A stretch of DNA of 64,000 nt from Branchiostoma floridae (GCF_000003815.2 NC_049986.1:21671034-21735033); one strand, 5' to 3'. Positions 48,667 to 59,207 are shown, numbered from the stretch's first letter. Numbers and translations are program-made. The notes: a model not told the origin generated them from the letters alone.

Positions 48667-51600
48667 TTAACTGCATTGGCCGTTACCAATGGGTTGAACA
48701 TCTCCACACAAGTCTCCACATCTTCGTCTTCGTCTTGTGTACCCTCTAAAAACCCCTACTGGGGCGTCGCTGAGGGGGGGGGGGGGGGTGGCTTGCGGAC
48801 TAGGGCAAGGCAGCCAAACCGGCCTTAAAGGCCTCGACTGACGGGGCCTGGGCAGTGTGCCCCGGCAGTCTGTTCCACTCGGCAACCGTCCGAGGGAAAA
48901 AACCAACGCCTTATAGCATGTTGATTTGACCCGTGGTGGGCAGTGCTGTAAATTGCGGCGAATGACCGCCAGTATTCGATTCGCTTTACCAGTTGCGTAC
49001 TTTATATGTGTGTCCCACTTCATGTCATGAGATAGTTGGACACCAAGATATGGGTGGGTTTTGACACTTGTAAGGTTTTCTGAACAAAGAACATATTGAG
49101 AAATAATTGGTTTACGTTTGTGGGTTATATGAAGTGTGTGGCACTTAGATGGATTAAAGGACATCTGCCATTGGTTTTGCCAATGGGTCAGTGCGTCAAG
49201 GTCAGCTTGTAAGCCTTGTACGTCACTTGGGTGTTCAATAATACGGTAAAGCAGGCAATCGTCTGCAAACAAACGCACGTTGGACCCAACAATATCAGGT
49301 AAATCATTTATATAAAGTAGGAACAAGAGGGGTCCCAGAACAGTTCCTTGGGGCACTCCCGACAAAACCTTTGTAGGTTTCGAGGACTCCCCATCAAGGA
49401 CAACTGCCTGGGTCCTTTGTGTAAGGAAGGCTTGAAGCCAAGACAAAAGATTACCAGAGATGCCGTAGTGCTGGAGCTTACTCAGAAGGCGAATGTGGGG
49501 AACCATATCAAAAGCCTTGCTGAAATCGAGCACTATGGCGTCAACCTGTTTTCCTTGGTCAAGGGCACTAGTCAGGTCGTGAGTCGTGACCAATAGCTGG
49601 CTTTCACAAGAGAGGCCTTTCCTAAAGCCATGTTGGGCAGGGGACAATATATTGTATTTATCAAGGTGTTTCATCATATGACTATGAATAATATGCTCCA
49701 AAACTTTGCTACAGACTGATGTGAGTGAGACAGGTCTATAGTTTGATGGTAAAGACCTGTCTCCCTTCTTGAAGATGGGTGAGATGTTGGCGGACCTCCA
49801 GTCTTCTGGTACATCGCCTGTAGCAAGGGACTGTGCAAAAATGGTCTGCAGTACCGGTGCAATCTGTGTGGACACTGACTTCAGGAGTCTAGGATGAAGA
49901 CCATCAGGGCCTGTAGCTTTGTTGGGATTAAGCTCTGAAAGTTGTTTAGCTACCCCTTCCACTGAGATGTGAAGTTGTGATATGGGGGGAGTCACAGGAT
50001 TCCCAAGTGTTGGTCTGGTGTCCAGGTTCTCCTTTGTGAAGACCGAGCTAAACTGGTCTCCTAACGCTTCAGCCTTCTCCTTAGGGTCGGAGGTTAGTAT
50101 ACCCTGGTGCCTGATAGACGTTATGTTGGTAGAGTCCTGCTTTAGAGACTTAATGTAATTCCAGAAGGCCTTGGGGTTCTCCTGGATATTTTCCTCCAGG
50201 AAATCTGCTTTATACACACTGTGGGCTTTCCTTACTCTTTGTTTTACACCTTTTCTACAGGCTTTAAACTTGGACCACGCTTCTTCTGTGTTCGTTTTCC
50301 TGGCTTTAGTGTACAATTTGTCTCGTTTGCGCATGGCCCTTCTGATCTGGGGGGTTATCCATGGCTGGCTGTGTTGTTTTCTTGCTTTCTTTCGTGGGAT
50401 GTGTTTATTGGCAGCATCCAGTAAAGACGTTTTAAAGTCTTTCCAATTCTCTGAGGCTGATCTCACTGGGGCCTGTCTTAGGAAGTTGTTGCTGAAGTCT
50501 TCCATATCTTTCTGGAGTTCGTCCATGTTTCCCTTCCTCCAGAGGTAAACCAGCCTGTCTTTCTTCCTGGTGTTTTGGGGCTTTGCATGTGCGTCTACCA
50601 CTGGAATATCGTGGTCACCGAGTCCCGGTACGATTTTACATTTTTCAATTAGCGTGGGATTAGATGTGAAGAATAAATCCAAGGTGTTAACAGCTTGACC
50701 GACACAACGCGTCGGTTCACTGACGACTTGTTCAAGTCCACAGTCGTTAGCCAGGTTGATATACTTACCAGTAAGACTAGAGGCTGCACTTGTGGAATTA
50801 CTGGTAGTATCCAAACCCCAAGTTGCAGCTGGTAAGTTAAAATCACCTGCTAACCAGATCTGAGGGTTACCGGGTTTCTGACGTAAGTTTGTTAACGACT
50901 GCTCCAGGGCTAGGTAATCATCCAAACCAGCGTCGGGAGGCCTATAGTATGCTCCAACATACATGGTCTTACAATGTGACAAGTTTATCTGTATCCATAT
51001 TAGCTCATTAGTCGTATCAAGCTCTGGGTGGTGCGTAGCTATGATGTCCGATCTAGTGGCTATGAAGACTCCTCCTCCTCGTCCCTCCCTGTCCTTCCTA
51101 AATGCGGTGTATGAAGGTGGGAAGATTTCACTGTTGCCTACAGAGGGATCAAGCCAGGATTCAGTTCCGATAATAATGTCCGGTTGGACTGTGTCACAAA
51201 AAACATGGAATTCAGAGGTCTTGTTCCGAATTGACTGGAAGTTTATGACTGCAGCTCTGAGAGGTTTGCTCTGCGTTCGGTCCCTTGGTGGAGGGTTTGG
51301 GACTTGGCTGGTTGGAGTAGAGGTGGCTACAGGAGAGCCCACGGAACTACCTGGACTAGTGCAGGGACTGGAGTCAGATGTTGGAAAGGAGAAGCAATTA
51401 GAAGTTTCAAAGACAATAGAACTGAACAAGCTAGAGCTAAAGTTTGGAAGACCACAACTACAACAAATCCATGATACACTGGGGTGGTTGATAGCATCAT
51501 AGACAGGGGTGGTCATGCCCATACAGTCCGTGTGATACCAGGTATCACAAGTGTCACAGCAGACTGCCCTGCGCCCATCGACCTTTTCCCACCTAACAGC

Positions 51601-52002
51601 TTTGCGACACATGCCACAGGGGTACTTCGGGGCACGTGGGCCAGGGTTGGGTTGTACATCACCACTCAGTAAGATTAGAAGGATAGTACAAAATACAGTA
51701 GTTTTGGGTTTCCTAAAAAGAGCCCAGTTTTGCTTGGGATTAAGGATGAAAGAAGCCAAGGAAAATAGGTTTGTATCCTTCTCATTCAGCAAGCTGATAG
51801 ATGGAAATATATTGTTGGGAACCTGTGCGTTTGAAATACTCTGCCTCCTCCTATTGTTGGTGGAGGATTCACTGAAAGTGTCCACTTGACTTCCACATAA
51901 CAATACAGAACAGTGAAGAATCATAAGGCTACCAGCCATTATCGCAAATGTAGCAAACATGTTCAAATATATATGAAATTCCCCGCTGACGGAGGAGCGC
52001 AA
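48667..52002 (-). CDS. LINE polyprotein: 2A-like motif, PHD, endonuclease, reverse transcriptase
   Basis: The 1111-codon frame starts with a hydrophobic N-terminus. The 2A-like ILLILLSGDVQPNPGP is at about residues 108-122. A PHD-type zinc finger (about 129-182: CGMC, CCDTC, HTDC, CCSC) follows, then the endonuclease (GTESWLDPS, AGDFNLP, GLGDHDIPVVDA) and reverse transcriptase (KATGPDGLHPR, VLDFSKAFDMVPH, SGVPQGTVLGPLLF, VRLFADD). After SCYKALV-like sequence (residues ~1030) the protein jumps out of frame. The normal CR1 ending (FFPRTVAEWNRLPGH) is still present at about 48800-48900 in another frame. So the region between, usually around 100 residues, is deleted and the copy is defective. Confidence 0.88.
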   Translation of the reverse strand: MRSSVSGEFHIYLNMFATFAIMAGSLMILHCSVLLCGSQVDTFSESSTNNRRRQSISNAQVPNNIFPSISLLNEKDTNLFSLASFILNPKQNWALFRKPKTTVFCTILLILLSGDVQPNPGPRAPKYPCGMCRKAVRWEKVDGRRAVCCDTCDTWYHTDCMGMTTPVYDAINHPSVSWICCSCGLPNFSSSLFSSIVFETSNCFSFPTSDSSPCTSPGSSVGSPVATSTPTSQVPNPPPRDRTQSKPLRAAVINFQSIRNKTSEFHVFCDTVQPDIIIGTESWLDPSVGNSEIFPPSYTAFRKDREGRGGGVFIATRSDIIATHHPELDTTNELIWIQINLSHCKTMYVGAYYRPPDAGLDDYLALEQSLTNLRQKPGNPQIWLAGDFNLPAATWGLDTTSNSTSAASSLTGKYINLANDCGLEQVVSEPTRCVGQAVNTLDLFFTSNPTLIEKCKIVPGLGDHDIPVVDAHAKPQNTRKKDRLVYLWRKGNMDELQKDMEDFSNNFLRQAPVRSASENWKDFKTSLLDAANKHIPRKKARKQHSQPWITPQIRRAMRKRDKLYTKARKTNTEEAWSKFKACRKGVKQRVRKAHSVYKADFLEENIQENPKAFWNYIKSLKQDSTNITSIRHQGILTSDPKEKAEALGDQFSSVFTKENLDTRPTLGNPVTPPISQLHISVEGVAKQLSELNPNKATGPDGLHPRLLKSVSTQIAPVLQTIFAQSLATGDVPEDWRSANISPIFKKGDRSLPSNYRPVSLTSVCSKVLEHIIHSHMMKHLDKYNILSPAQHGFRKGLSCESQLLVTTHDLTSALDQGKQVDAIVLDFSKAFDMVPHIRLLSKLQHYGISGNLLSWLQAFLTQRTQAVVLDGESSKPTKVLSGVPQGTVLGPLLFLLYINDLPDIVGSNVRLFADDCLLYRIIEHPSDVQGLQADLDALTHWQNQWQMSFNPSKCHTLHITHKRKPIISQYVLCSENLTSVKTHPYLGVQLSHDMKWDTHIKYATGKANRILAVIRRNLQHCPPRVKSTCYKALVFSLGRLPSGTDCRGTLPRPRQSRPLRPVWLPCPSPQATPPPPLSDAPVGVFRGYTRRRRRCGDLCGDVQPIGNGQCS
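51637..51696 (-). other. 2A-like ribosome-skipping motif in the LINE
   Basis: The encoded ILLILLSGDVQPNPGP resembles the 2A consensus DxExNPGP after a hydrophobic stretch. Such motifs are known at the N-terminus of some CR1/L2-type LINEs in sea urchin and amphioxus. Here glutamine replaces the usual glutamate, so activity is uncertain. Confidence 0.7.
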
Positions 52003-52099
52003 CGTCTATTGTGAGAAATTTTACTCGGTATTGATATGCAAATGAGATTGGCGAGGGAGGGGGGTAGCGTAGCGTACACCCCGTAAAAATCAGAGATAG

Positions 52100-52250
52100 A
52101 ACAATTAATCATCTGCCTTGAAGGCTTCTGCTGGGATGTTGTCTGGGCCTGATGACAGCTCTCTGGATCTCCTCTTTTGTTGGGGTTCCACAGTCATACT
52201 TAGTTTCCATAGTAACTGTCTGTCCAAAGTCATACTTAAAGGATGACAGG
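52100..52250 (-). pseudogene. Fragment of a second reverse transcriptase
   Basis: On the minus strand CGTPTKEEIQRAV and, after a frameshifting deletion, SGPDNIPAEAFKAD correspond to the thumb-side start of an RTE/Jockey-type reverse transcriptase. Only about 40 codons survive. Confidence 0.65.
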
Positions 52251-52281
52251 CTATTTTATATATGAGCTATTCACATTTCTC

Positions 52282-52600
52282 GAATCCAGTACAGCAGATT
52301 TCAAGAGACTCAATGCTACAGACAGAATTGTATGTATCTTTAGATGTCACAACTCCCATAATGCAAAGATAGGCAAATATATCAAAGATTGCTTTGCTAT
52401 TAGAAAGAATAATGGAACTCATGATTAGACCAACTCGATTGTAACATTATATCAAAGACTTGTGTTGGCCCTTCTTGTTATGTTAATTAGGATGTTAAGT
52501 CTTATTCTATACACCTATTTTTTTTTTTACTTTGTGTAATAGTCGTTGCCGTACATTGTACCATGTACAAATGTCGTGCAATAAAGTTCAATCTTATATG
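52282..52600 (+). repeat. Copy of a LINE-like 3' region
   Basis: It encodes [20 protein letters not shown] and [16 protein letters not shown], then a tail with CCGTACATTGTACCATGTAC and CAATAAAGTTC. The same sequence is at 43285-43580, and the tail is at 14540. It is probably the end of an unidentified retroelement or other mobile gene. Confidence 0.6.
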
Positions 52601-52687
52601 GACCATGAGCGAACTGCGCATTGTGAAACACGCTCAATAACGTGTTTCACCTTCGTCCCGTTTAAGGGGCAACTCATGGTAAGGGTT

Positions 52688-52840
52688 AGCAGGACTCGAA
52701 ATCCTTTTTTCTGCATACCTGCAATGCATACCAGCATTGAAAATTACCTGCAGCAGACAAATTTTACCTGCACCACTCTGAATTTAGGACGTATGGGTCA
52801 TACTAAAATTGTTCAGGAACCATCGCTTCATCTAAGTAAT
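52688..52840 (+). repeat. Half copy of the GGGCTCGAAA element
   Basis: CAGGACTCGAAATCCTTTTTTC and ACCTGCACCACTCTGAA match the left half of 53767-54083. The right end is missing. Confidence 0.6.
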
Positions 52841-53229
52841 ATTTTGAGTTCAATTCTAATTTCTAATTTTTGACTGGTTGATGAGGATTCGACAGTTTAA
52901 AAAAAAAATCGTATCCCGCAATCACAGTTTCGTGCACTGTGCAATCATTGTTTATAAAGCCCCCCTCCTCAACACCATCCTTCACATTGGCTGCTAGCTG
53001 CTATAGAAGGTATATTGACGAATAAAAAAAGTACAAGACTTTCGTAAGGCCAAGTTAAGAAACCTACTCACCCGTGCAATCCTCCTCTGATCCAACATAT
53101 AGGCTTCCTGGTCCTTGAAGCATCTGAGGAATGACGATGTCCATCTGGCCCGCTCTTTTCAATACGCGGGGCTATAGATGTACTTAGAGTCAAGGGCTGA
53201 CGTTAGAGTTGCGTTCAGGATCACGGAGT

Positions 53230-53475
53230 AGAAGATTCTAAATACTCACCGCTATACTGAATTTGTTCTTCGTCATGTACGGGTATAAAGAAAAACGAGA
53301 CACCGCAATAGCCCACGACTTTTATGCTATGTTCTGGCACGCGTGTTTCACTGGGATAATCAGGTATACAAACTTTGACCTTTCACCTCCACAAGTACTG
53401 ACTCTTGGATTCTTGTCACCATTTTCGGCAGCGAAGGAAAAGGTCACTTCTCTTCATCTAAGACGATTGTGAAGC
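53230..53475 (+). repeat. Segment shared with the intron near 61960
   Basis: ACTGGGATAATCAGGTA, GACCTTTCACC and TCTCTTCATCT...AGACGATT recur in order at 61955-62070. This is a remnant of the duplicated zinc-finger gene unit. No leader exon or TATA box was found upstream of it. Confidence 0.65.
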
Positions 53476-53766
53476 CATATTGACCATAACCACACACGGG
53501 TAAGACCTTAAGGTATTAATTATTGACTTGTTTATGCTAATACGGTAGCAAGTTTACTCAAAAGAGTCCTGGCTAGACACTCAGTGGCATATAATTTGTT
53601 TAGGAAGCGGCCCCCCTCCCCACCCCGCAATACTTGTCTGTTGGGTAGTGTTGTCTAAGTCCTCCATTGAAATGGTCATACATTTTCTGAAAACATTATG
53701 ATATTTTAAACCTCAGTATTGCTGGCTTATGATTTGTTTAGTTTTCTACTTGTTAGGGTTACTTAA

Positions 53767-54083
53767 GCAGGGCTCGAAAAACTTTTTTCTGCATACCGTA
53801 CCTGTGCCAGACAAATTATACCTGCACCACTCTGAAGTTAGGAAGTATGGATCAGACTAAAATTGTTCAGAAACCATCGCTATTTTTTCTTTCATACTTG
53901 ATAGTTGGTACTAGTCAATGCAACTAATAACAATCCATATACACCTATGTAATAGGACATTTATGTATAAAACCCAGTACATGGATCAATGCAGGTTCAC
54001 TGCAGGTAGACACCAGAAATACCTGCACAGTTCCAATTTTACCTGCACTAACCTGCATATGCAGGTGGTATTTCGAGCCCTGC
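53767..54083. mobile_element. MITE with GCAGGGCTCGAAA termini
   Basis: GCAGGGCTCGAAA at the left and TTTCGAGCCCTGC at the right are exact inverses enclosing ACCTGCACCACTCTGAAG and TACCTGCACTAACC. It lies in the presumed intron of zinc-finger gene 2. Confidence 0.8.
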
Positions 54084-54373
54084 TTTAGTCTTGATTTAAG
54101 TTTGTATTCTGTACGCGACTTGACCATCCGTGCCACGGAAGTGCTGAAAGTTCAAAGTTCAACGTACTGGCTTTAATGTACCTTTATATATAACCAGCTT
54201 TATGTGAGTATATTGATTATGTTTATTAAGAAAAACTGAGACAACAAGTATTATTTCCTTAAAAGTTTATGTTTTTTCAGTTGACAACCTAGAATATTCA
54301 AACTCTTATCTTCCGTCTAGCTAAATTGTTACTTCTTTCTGATTATTCTTGCAGGATCTGGAGTTTGACCAAA

Positions 54374-55036
54374 ATGGAAACTGGGTCTCATCTTGCTGGG
54401 GTGGGAAAGGATGGACAGCGTTCTTGCCGTATCAACAAGTGCAGCCATTGCGACAAGGAGTTTCGCTTCAAGACTATGCTCAACGCACACCTGCGAACTC
54501 ACACGGGTGGGAGACCATACATTTGTAATGAATGCGGGCAGGGGTTACTTCATCAGGAAGATCTGAAGAAGCACATGCGGATTCACACCGGTGTGAGACC
54601 ATACATTTGTGGGGAATGCAACCAACGGTTCAGTCAGCTGGGGGATCTAACGAGACACATGCGAACTCACACAGGAGAGAAACCACATCAATGCGAGGAA
54701 TGCGGTAAGCAGTACAGAAGGTCGAGTGATCTGAAGGTACATGTGCGGACTCACACTGGTGAAAAGCCGTACAAGTGTGAACATTGCGACAAGGGCTTTA
54801 TTCAGTCAACTCACCTGAAGAGACACATGCGGACTCACACCGGCGAGAAACCCTACAGGTGTGACAAGTGCAGCAGACAGTGCACTACGCTGGCAAATCT
54901 TAAGACTCACATTCGGACTCACACTGGCGAGAGACCTTACGGGTGTGGCAAATGCAACAGAAGCTTTCCTCAGCTGGGTCATCTGAAGATACACATGCGG
55001 ACTCACTCACGTGGACGCTCATCGATGCCTGTGTGA
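54374..55036 (+). CDS. C2H2 zinc-finger protein 2 (7 fingers)
   Basis: The exon begins after TTCTTGCAG at 54355 and the first ATG in it is 54374 (220 aa). An in-frame ATG at 54326 lies in the intron. METGSHLAG leads into seven fingers, such as [34 protein letters not shown] and [17 protein letters not shown]. Fingers 2 ([11 protein letters not shown]) and 6 ([12 protein letters not shown]) have lost the core phenylalanine. Two linkers read HTGVRPY and HTGGRPY. No shared leader exon or TATA promoter is visible upstream, only repeats. A poly(A) signal lies at 56073. Confidence 0.88.
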   Translation: METGSHLAGVGKDGQRSCRINKCSHCDKEFRFKTMLNAHLRTHTGGRPYICNECGQGLLHQEDLKKHMRIHTGVRPYICGECNQRFSQLGDLTRHMRTHTGEKPHQCEECGKQYRRSSDLKVHVRTHTGEKPYKCEHCDKGFIQSTHLKRHMRTHTGEKPYRCDKCSRQCTTLANLKTHIRTHTGERPYGCGKCNRSFPQLGHLKIHMRTHSRGRSSMPV

Positions 55037-55058
55037 GGATGGAATCATACGACTCACT

Positions 55059-55256
55059 ATAAATGCAGAAACTTTTGCAGCGGTTTAGTGTTCGCCACTT
55101 AACCACAAACTTTTAAAAAACCACCGCAAACATTTTTCCATGGCAGGAAGAGACTACAGTGCATATTGCTACTGCAAACTTAAAAAAACCCACTGTGAAA
55201 AGTCCTTTTTCCCACACTGCATAAGTAAATACCTGCAAAAATGTATTTACAGTATT
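55059..55256. mobile_element. TACTGTAAAT-type MITE, copy 3 (worn)
   Basis: The right end TGTATTTACAGTAT and the inner ACCACCGCAAACATTTTTCC match the copies near 8546 and 8981. It lies just after the stop of zinc-finger gene 2 and so is part of its 3' UTR. The remainder to 56070 is AT-rich UTR-like sequence without other features. Confidence 0.6.
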
Positions 55257-56072
55257 CACACAACCAAAGTTCATTCTAAATGCCATTTGTGTTTTATTGG
55301 GATTGTAACAGTGTGTCGTTCCTTTGACATTTTTTTAAACTAAGTAGTACACTGTCAATATGACTTTGCTATAAGGTTAAAGAAAAGGTTTCACATTATA
55401 GAGGAAATGCTCATGGATTATACGGTCAATGTCAGCAAATCAACTTTAGTTTTTTTTTCATTATACCTTGAAGTTGTTTGCAAAAAAGTGACCTTATACT
55501 GCGAAATGCTCAGACAGTACTTGTGGTGAGAGGCAGTTATAATTACATGGTAAGATTGTTTATTCTTCTGTCTCAAACTGGTAAAAAGCATTCACAGGGA
55601 AGTGTAGCAGTTTCCTTGTTACAAAGTGCATGTTTTATGTAATTCAGTTTTTTATGTTATTATTTTACATCAACTGAGGTTTTAACTGTCACTTATGTGA
55701 TTAGTCTCTGTAAATATTGTACTAGCGTTTAGAATAAGTTGCAGCAAAATGTTCACTGATTTAAATAGACCTCTTCACAAATTTTCTATTTCGGTAACAG
55801 CACTTAAATGCTACAAGTTTTCATTTTTGGGTTATGTTATAGGCTAAAGCTTTCTGTCTCAGGATTTTCTCTGTGTTAGAACTTAGATATTGAAGTTGTT
55901 ATCATCACTTTATAATTCACTAATTACTGTAAATACGCAGGGGCCTTATTAATTAGCATTTGGAATTAACTCTTGAAGCTTGTAAGTGATAGAAGTTGCT
56001 AACTATCGTTTACCTTCACAATGTGCTCTAGGCTTTTTCAACTTTTAGCATATCATGATCAGTTTCTTCAAC

Positions 56073-56078
56073 AATAAA
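56073..56078 (+). terminator. Poly(A) signal of zinc-finger gene 2
   Basis: AATAAACTATGAC is followed by TATTTTGTTGTCTCTC, the same arrangement as at 60776 and 48512. Confidence 0.65.
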
Positions 56079-56539
56079 CTATGACACGTTATATTTTGTT
56101 GTCTCTCTCGTTTAAATGTCGCTATTTTTGTCTATCTTCAGAACTGATATTTCCCTTATGCAAATCAGAACACATATGACATTTACTTCAAACAAATGAC
56201 ACCTATCTAACCAGTTAAATGTACACACTTAAGAAAAATGTCACCGACAAAAGACTGTTGAAATGAAGTCTGACCGTTAAAAAAATCATCAACTTGCTTG
56301 AGTACTGGGAAAATTTCTGGAGAAATATATATAGATATATATAACGTATATATACAGACATTGGACTGTCAGGGTCTAGTTTAATGTCTGACATGAAGGA
56401 CAGATTATACTGGAGAACGTGTACTTTGGACTGTGCCTATGATAACATATATATATCGTATATAACACACACACATATATATATGTATATAATGTGCATT
56501 ATATATATATGCGTTGTATATATTATTTTTGCGTTAGCG

Positions 56540-56548
56540 TCTGTCAGT

Positions 56549-56628
<80 letters not shown>

Positions 56629-56640
56629 ACTGACAGACAT
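56540..56640. repeat. AT microsatellite inside an inverted repeat
   Basis: About 75 bases of alternating AT are flanked by CTGTCAGTCAATAT and its inverse ATATTGACTGACAG. The stretch could extrude as a cruciform. It lies between the octamer-like site (56158) and leader exon 56765-56881. Confidence 0.9.
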
Positions 56641-56764
56641 TGTGACTGTATAACAACCACAACTTATTTTTTGCCGTCTGCAGATGATGTAATGCATGCC
56701 ATTTACTTGCTGTGGCCTAAGCATATGTAACATGGTGATATCCTTTGTGTTGTGTAAAACCTAC

Positions 56765-56881
56765 CGAACCGGTTCTAACCGCCCATCCGGCCTACAGTGC
56801 TGATCTGTTTCTGTCGGTGCGAACACTAGTACAACCGTGAAGATCTGTGTCGCCGTGAACACACTGTATTAGTGTATATCG
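56765..56881 (+). promoter_or_regulatory. Zinc-finger leader exon 3
   Basis: CCGAACCGGTTCTAAC, then GATCTGTGTCGCCGTGAACAC and a donor TATATCG/GTAAGT at 56881/56882 parallel the leaders at 46360 and 62260. No TATATAAA is seen; the expected place reads CGCCCATCCGGCCTAC. It probably serves zinc-finger gene 3. Confidence 0.6.
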
Positions 56882-57180
56882 GTAAGTGTATTTTGTACTG
56901 ACATACCGTATTATTGACTTTTTATGCTAATACGGCAGCAGGTTGATCCAAGAGTCCTTGTACGACACTCAGTGAGATAATTTGTACATTGTTTCCAAAC
57001 TAGAAAAAAATTCGACCGTACTGTAAATCGTACAAAGCAGCGCAAAGCGATTAGTATGTGCCGTAAATTGCAAACAATATCATAAGACGGGGTAAAGAAA
57101 GTTTGCAAAACTGTATAAATCAACCATTGTACATGTATGACCAAATCAAGTTGGCTCGGTGCCACAGTATAATTTCTGAA

Positions 57181-57650
57181 TGACAGAAAAGGGGGCGTTG
57201 TCCGCAGACAACATGGGAATTCTGAAAGTAACTCGGCTCAAGGGACACATCGATGTTGGATAGACATCCAGGTAATAAGATACGCTAAAAAGCAGTTACT
57301 CAAGTGACTGGATGTGATTTTGGAAACGGTCAGGCGTTTCAGACAGCCATCTTGTGTCTTTCACAGACCAGGTCACTTGAAAGTGTCGGAAGCAACCATT
57401 GCATGACCATATTAGGTTGGTTCAGTGCAACAGTATTATGTTTTTATGACAGAAAAGGGGGCCGTTGTCCGCAGACGAAATGGGAATATCAAAAGTAACT
57501 CAGCTCAAGGGACACGTCGATGTTGGTTTGACATACATGTAATAAGATACGCCAAAAAGCAGTTACTCAAGCGACTGCATATGATTGTGGAAATAGTCAG
57601 ACGTTTCAGACAGCCATCTTGTGTCCTTCGTCACGGACAGTGAACAAGTA
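57181..57650 (+). repeat. Local tandem duplication, ~260-bp period
   Basis: The order GACAGAAAAGGGGGC, GTTGTCCGCAGAC, GGGACACRTCGATGTTGG, AAGCAGTTACTCAAG and CGTTTCAGACAGCCATCTTG is present twice, at about 57181 and 57445. A fragment is repeated at 58004. It includes two members of the 10913 repeat family. Confidence 0.8.
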
Positions 57651-58068
57651 AGGCATGGTGCGCAGAGGTAACAAACGGAGCTATTAAGTGTCCGGAGTCT
57701 CTTTTTACAATAGTATCCGCAAATCGCGATTTTGATATGTTCCCAACATTTTCTATTCTCTTGTCGGTGACGTTTATCACGAAAAGCGTTCCATCTACGG
57801 CCACTACAGCCATGGGTGTCAATAACTGAATTTGGGAGGGGAAAGTGAAAAAAGTATGACACTGTTTTTGGAAGTAGTACATTGAAACAGAACATCGCAT
57901 GGCAGCAAAATAAAGAGAAAAATGAACGTGACTTGAGGAAGCTTGTGAAACTGTCTCAAACAACCATTGTGGGCTCATTGCAACAGTATTGTTTTTTTCA
58001 ATGAGAGAAAAAGGGGGCGTTGTCTGCAGACAATGCGAAATGCAACACAGTTCAAGGGACAGTGAGCA

Positions 58069-58272
58069 CTCTCCAAGCAGAGGTTAGGCTTCGGCTGTTT
58101 TTAACGTTTTTTAGTAGTTTTTATCGGGCTTTCTATTTTGTATCGTATCTTGTATTGTGAAAACCTAACCTGTTTGGCTGGCGAACTTCAAGAAACATGA
58201 CAAAATAAAAAACCCGATATAAACGACTAGAAAACGTTAAAAACAGCCGGAGCCTAACCTCTGCTTGGTGAG
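58069..58272. mobile_element. CTCTCCAAGCAGAGG-type MITE, copy 2
   Basis: A fold-back with CTCTCCAAGCAGAGGTTAGG at the left and its inverse ending GCTTGGTGAG at the right. It matches 10577-10776 and lies in the intron of zinc-finger gene 3. Confidence 0.8.
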
Positions 58273-58576
58273 CAAGTAGGGCATGGGACATGGGTGCATA
58301 GAAATAACAAAAGATCCACAGTCTCTGTTATTGTTAAGTATCCCAATGGACCGATCCCAAAACCCCGCACCCTGTTCGATCATGGTTCTAATTCGAAGAC
58401 CTTCGTCAAAAATAGCTATTTCTGTCCAACTGGGGCAGTTTTTGACGGAGGTGTTCGAAACAGAATAGAGGGTTCTATCTGTTCGATATGGCGTTCGACA
58501 GGATCGGTCCATTAGGGGTCGTGTGGCGTCATGGCAGGGTGTTTGGTCCATAACACAGAGGTTTTGATCACTTCAG

Positions 58577-58815
58577 GTGCACTCTCACCGCACTTGCGTC
58601 AAGCTTGCGTCACTGCAGGGCTCGTTCACAGCGTCACTGTTTTGTTATCATCTCCCATTCTTTTTTAAATTTAGATATTGCGTAACACGTAAAAGTATGA
58701 CTGAAAGATGGCAAAATACACAAAAAGTAAGAAAATTCGTTCTTTATCTCTGAAATTCGTTGAGCATTTTTCGAACCCAGCAGTGACGCAAGCGTGACGC
58801 AAGTGCATTGTGATT
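58577..58815. mobile_element. TGCACTCTCACC-type MITE, copy
   Basis: GTGCACTCTCACCGCACTTG at the left and GACGCAAGTGCATTGTGATT at the right resemble 27912-28148. The interior GTAAGAAAATTCGTTCTTT is shared. Confidence 0.7.
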
Positions 58816-59207
58816 AGACCTTTAGATTTCATGATGAAAGCAACTTTTATTTTGGCCAAACTTTTTTTATTCGCACGCTCGCATCAGTTTTGGGGGTTTT
58901 CAGAGGATGTAATGCATATAATCAAATCAACATGACCTAAGGTTAGAAAAGTGTAAAAACATACATATGTATGCAATGACATGTTTGGGTATATTTTTAG
59001 TGGACAAGCAAGAATTTTTATTGTTTCTTTTTCTCAGGGTTTGCAATTCTTTGCAGGGTCTCGGGTTTGACCGCCAGTTCAGGCATTGTTTGGGCACACT
59101 TTTAGTAGACAAGCTAGAATATCAAAACTTGTCTCAAATCTTGTTTCATTGTGTTGATAAGTTGTTTTTTCTCTCACAGTTTTTGCAGGATCTGCAGTTT
59201 GACCTAC

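Larger units (their letters stand above)
48600..52085 (-). mobile_element. CR1-type LINE with PHD finger, internally deleted
   Basis: The 5' end is near 52085 (sense strand GGGGTGTACGCTACGCTACC-rich leader). The coding frame runs from 52002, and the 3' end is near 48600-48720 with an AGACGAAGACGAAGA tail. It lies between zinc-finger genes 1 and 2, antisense to them. Exact borders and target duplication were not resolved. Confidence 0.8.

Noticed and set aside
50963-51502. 179-codon plus-strand ORF
   Set aside because: It is the shadow of the LINE endonuclease frame on the opposite strand.
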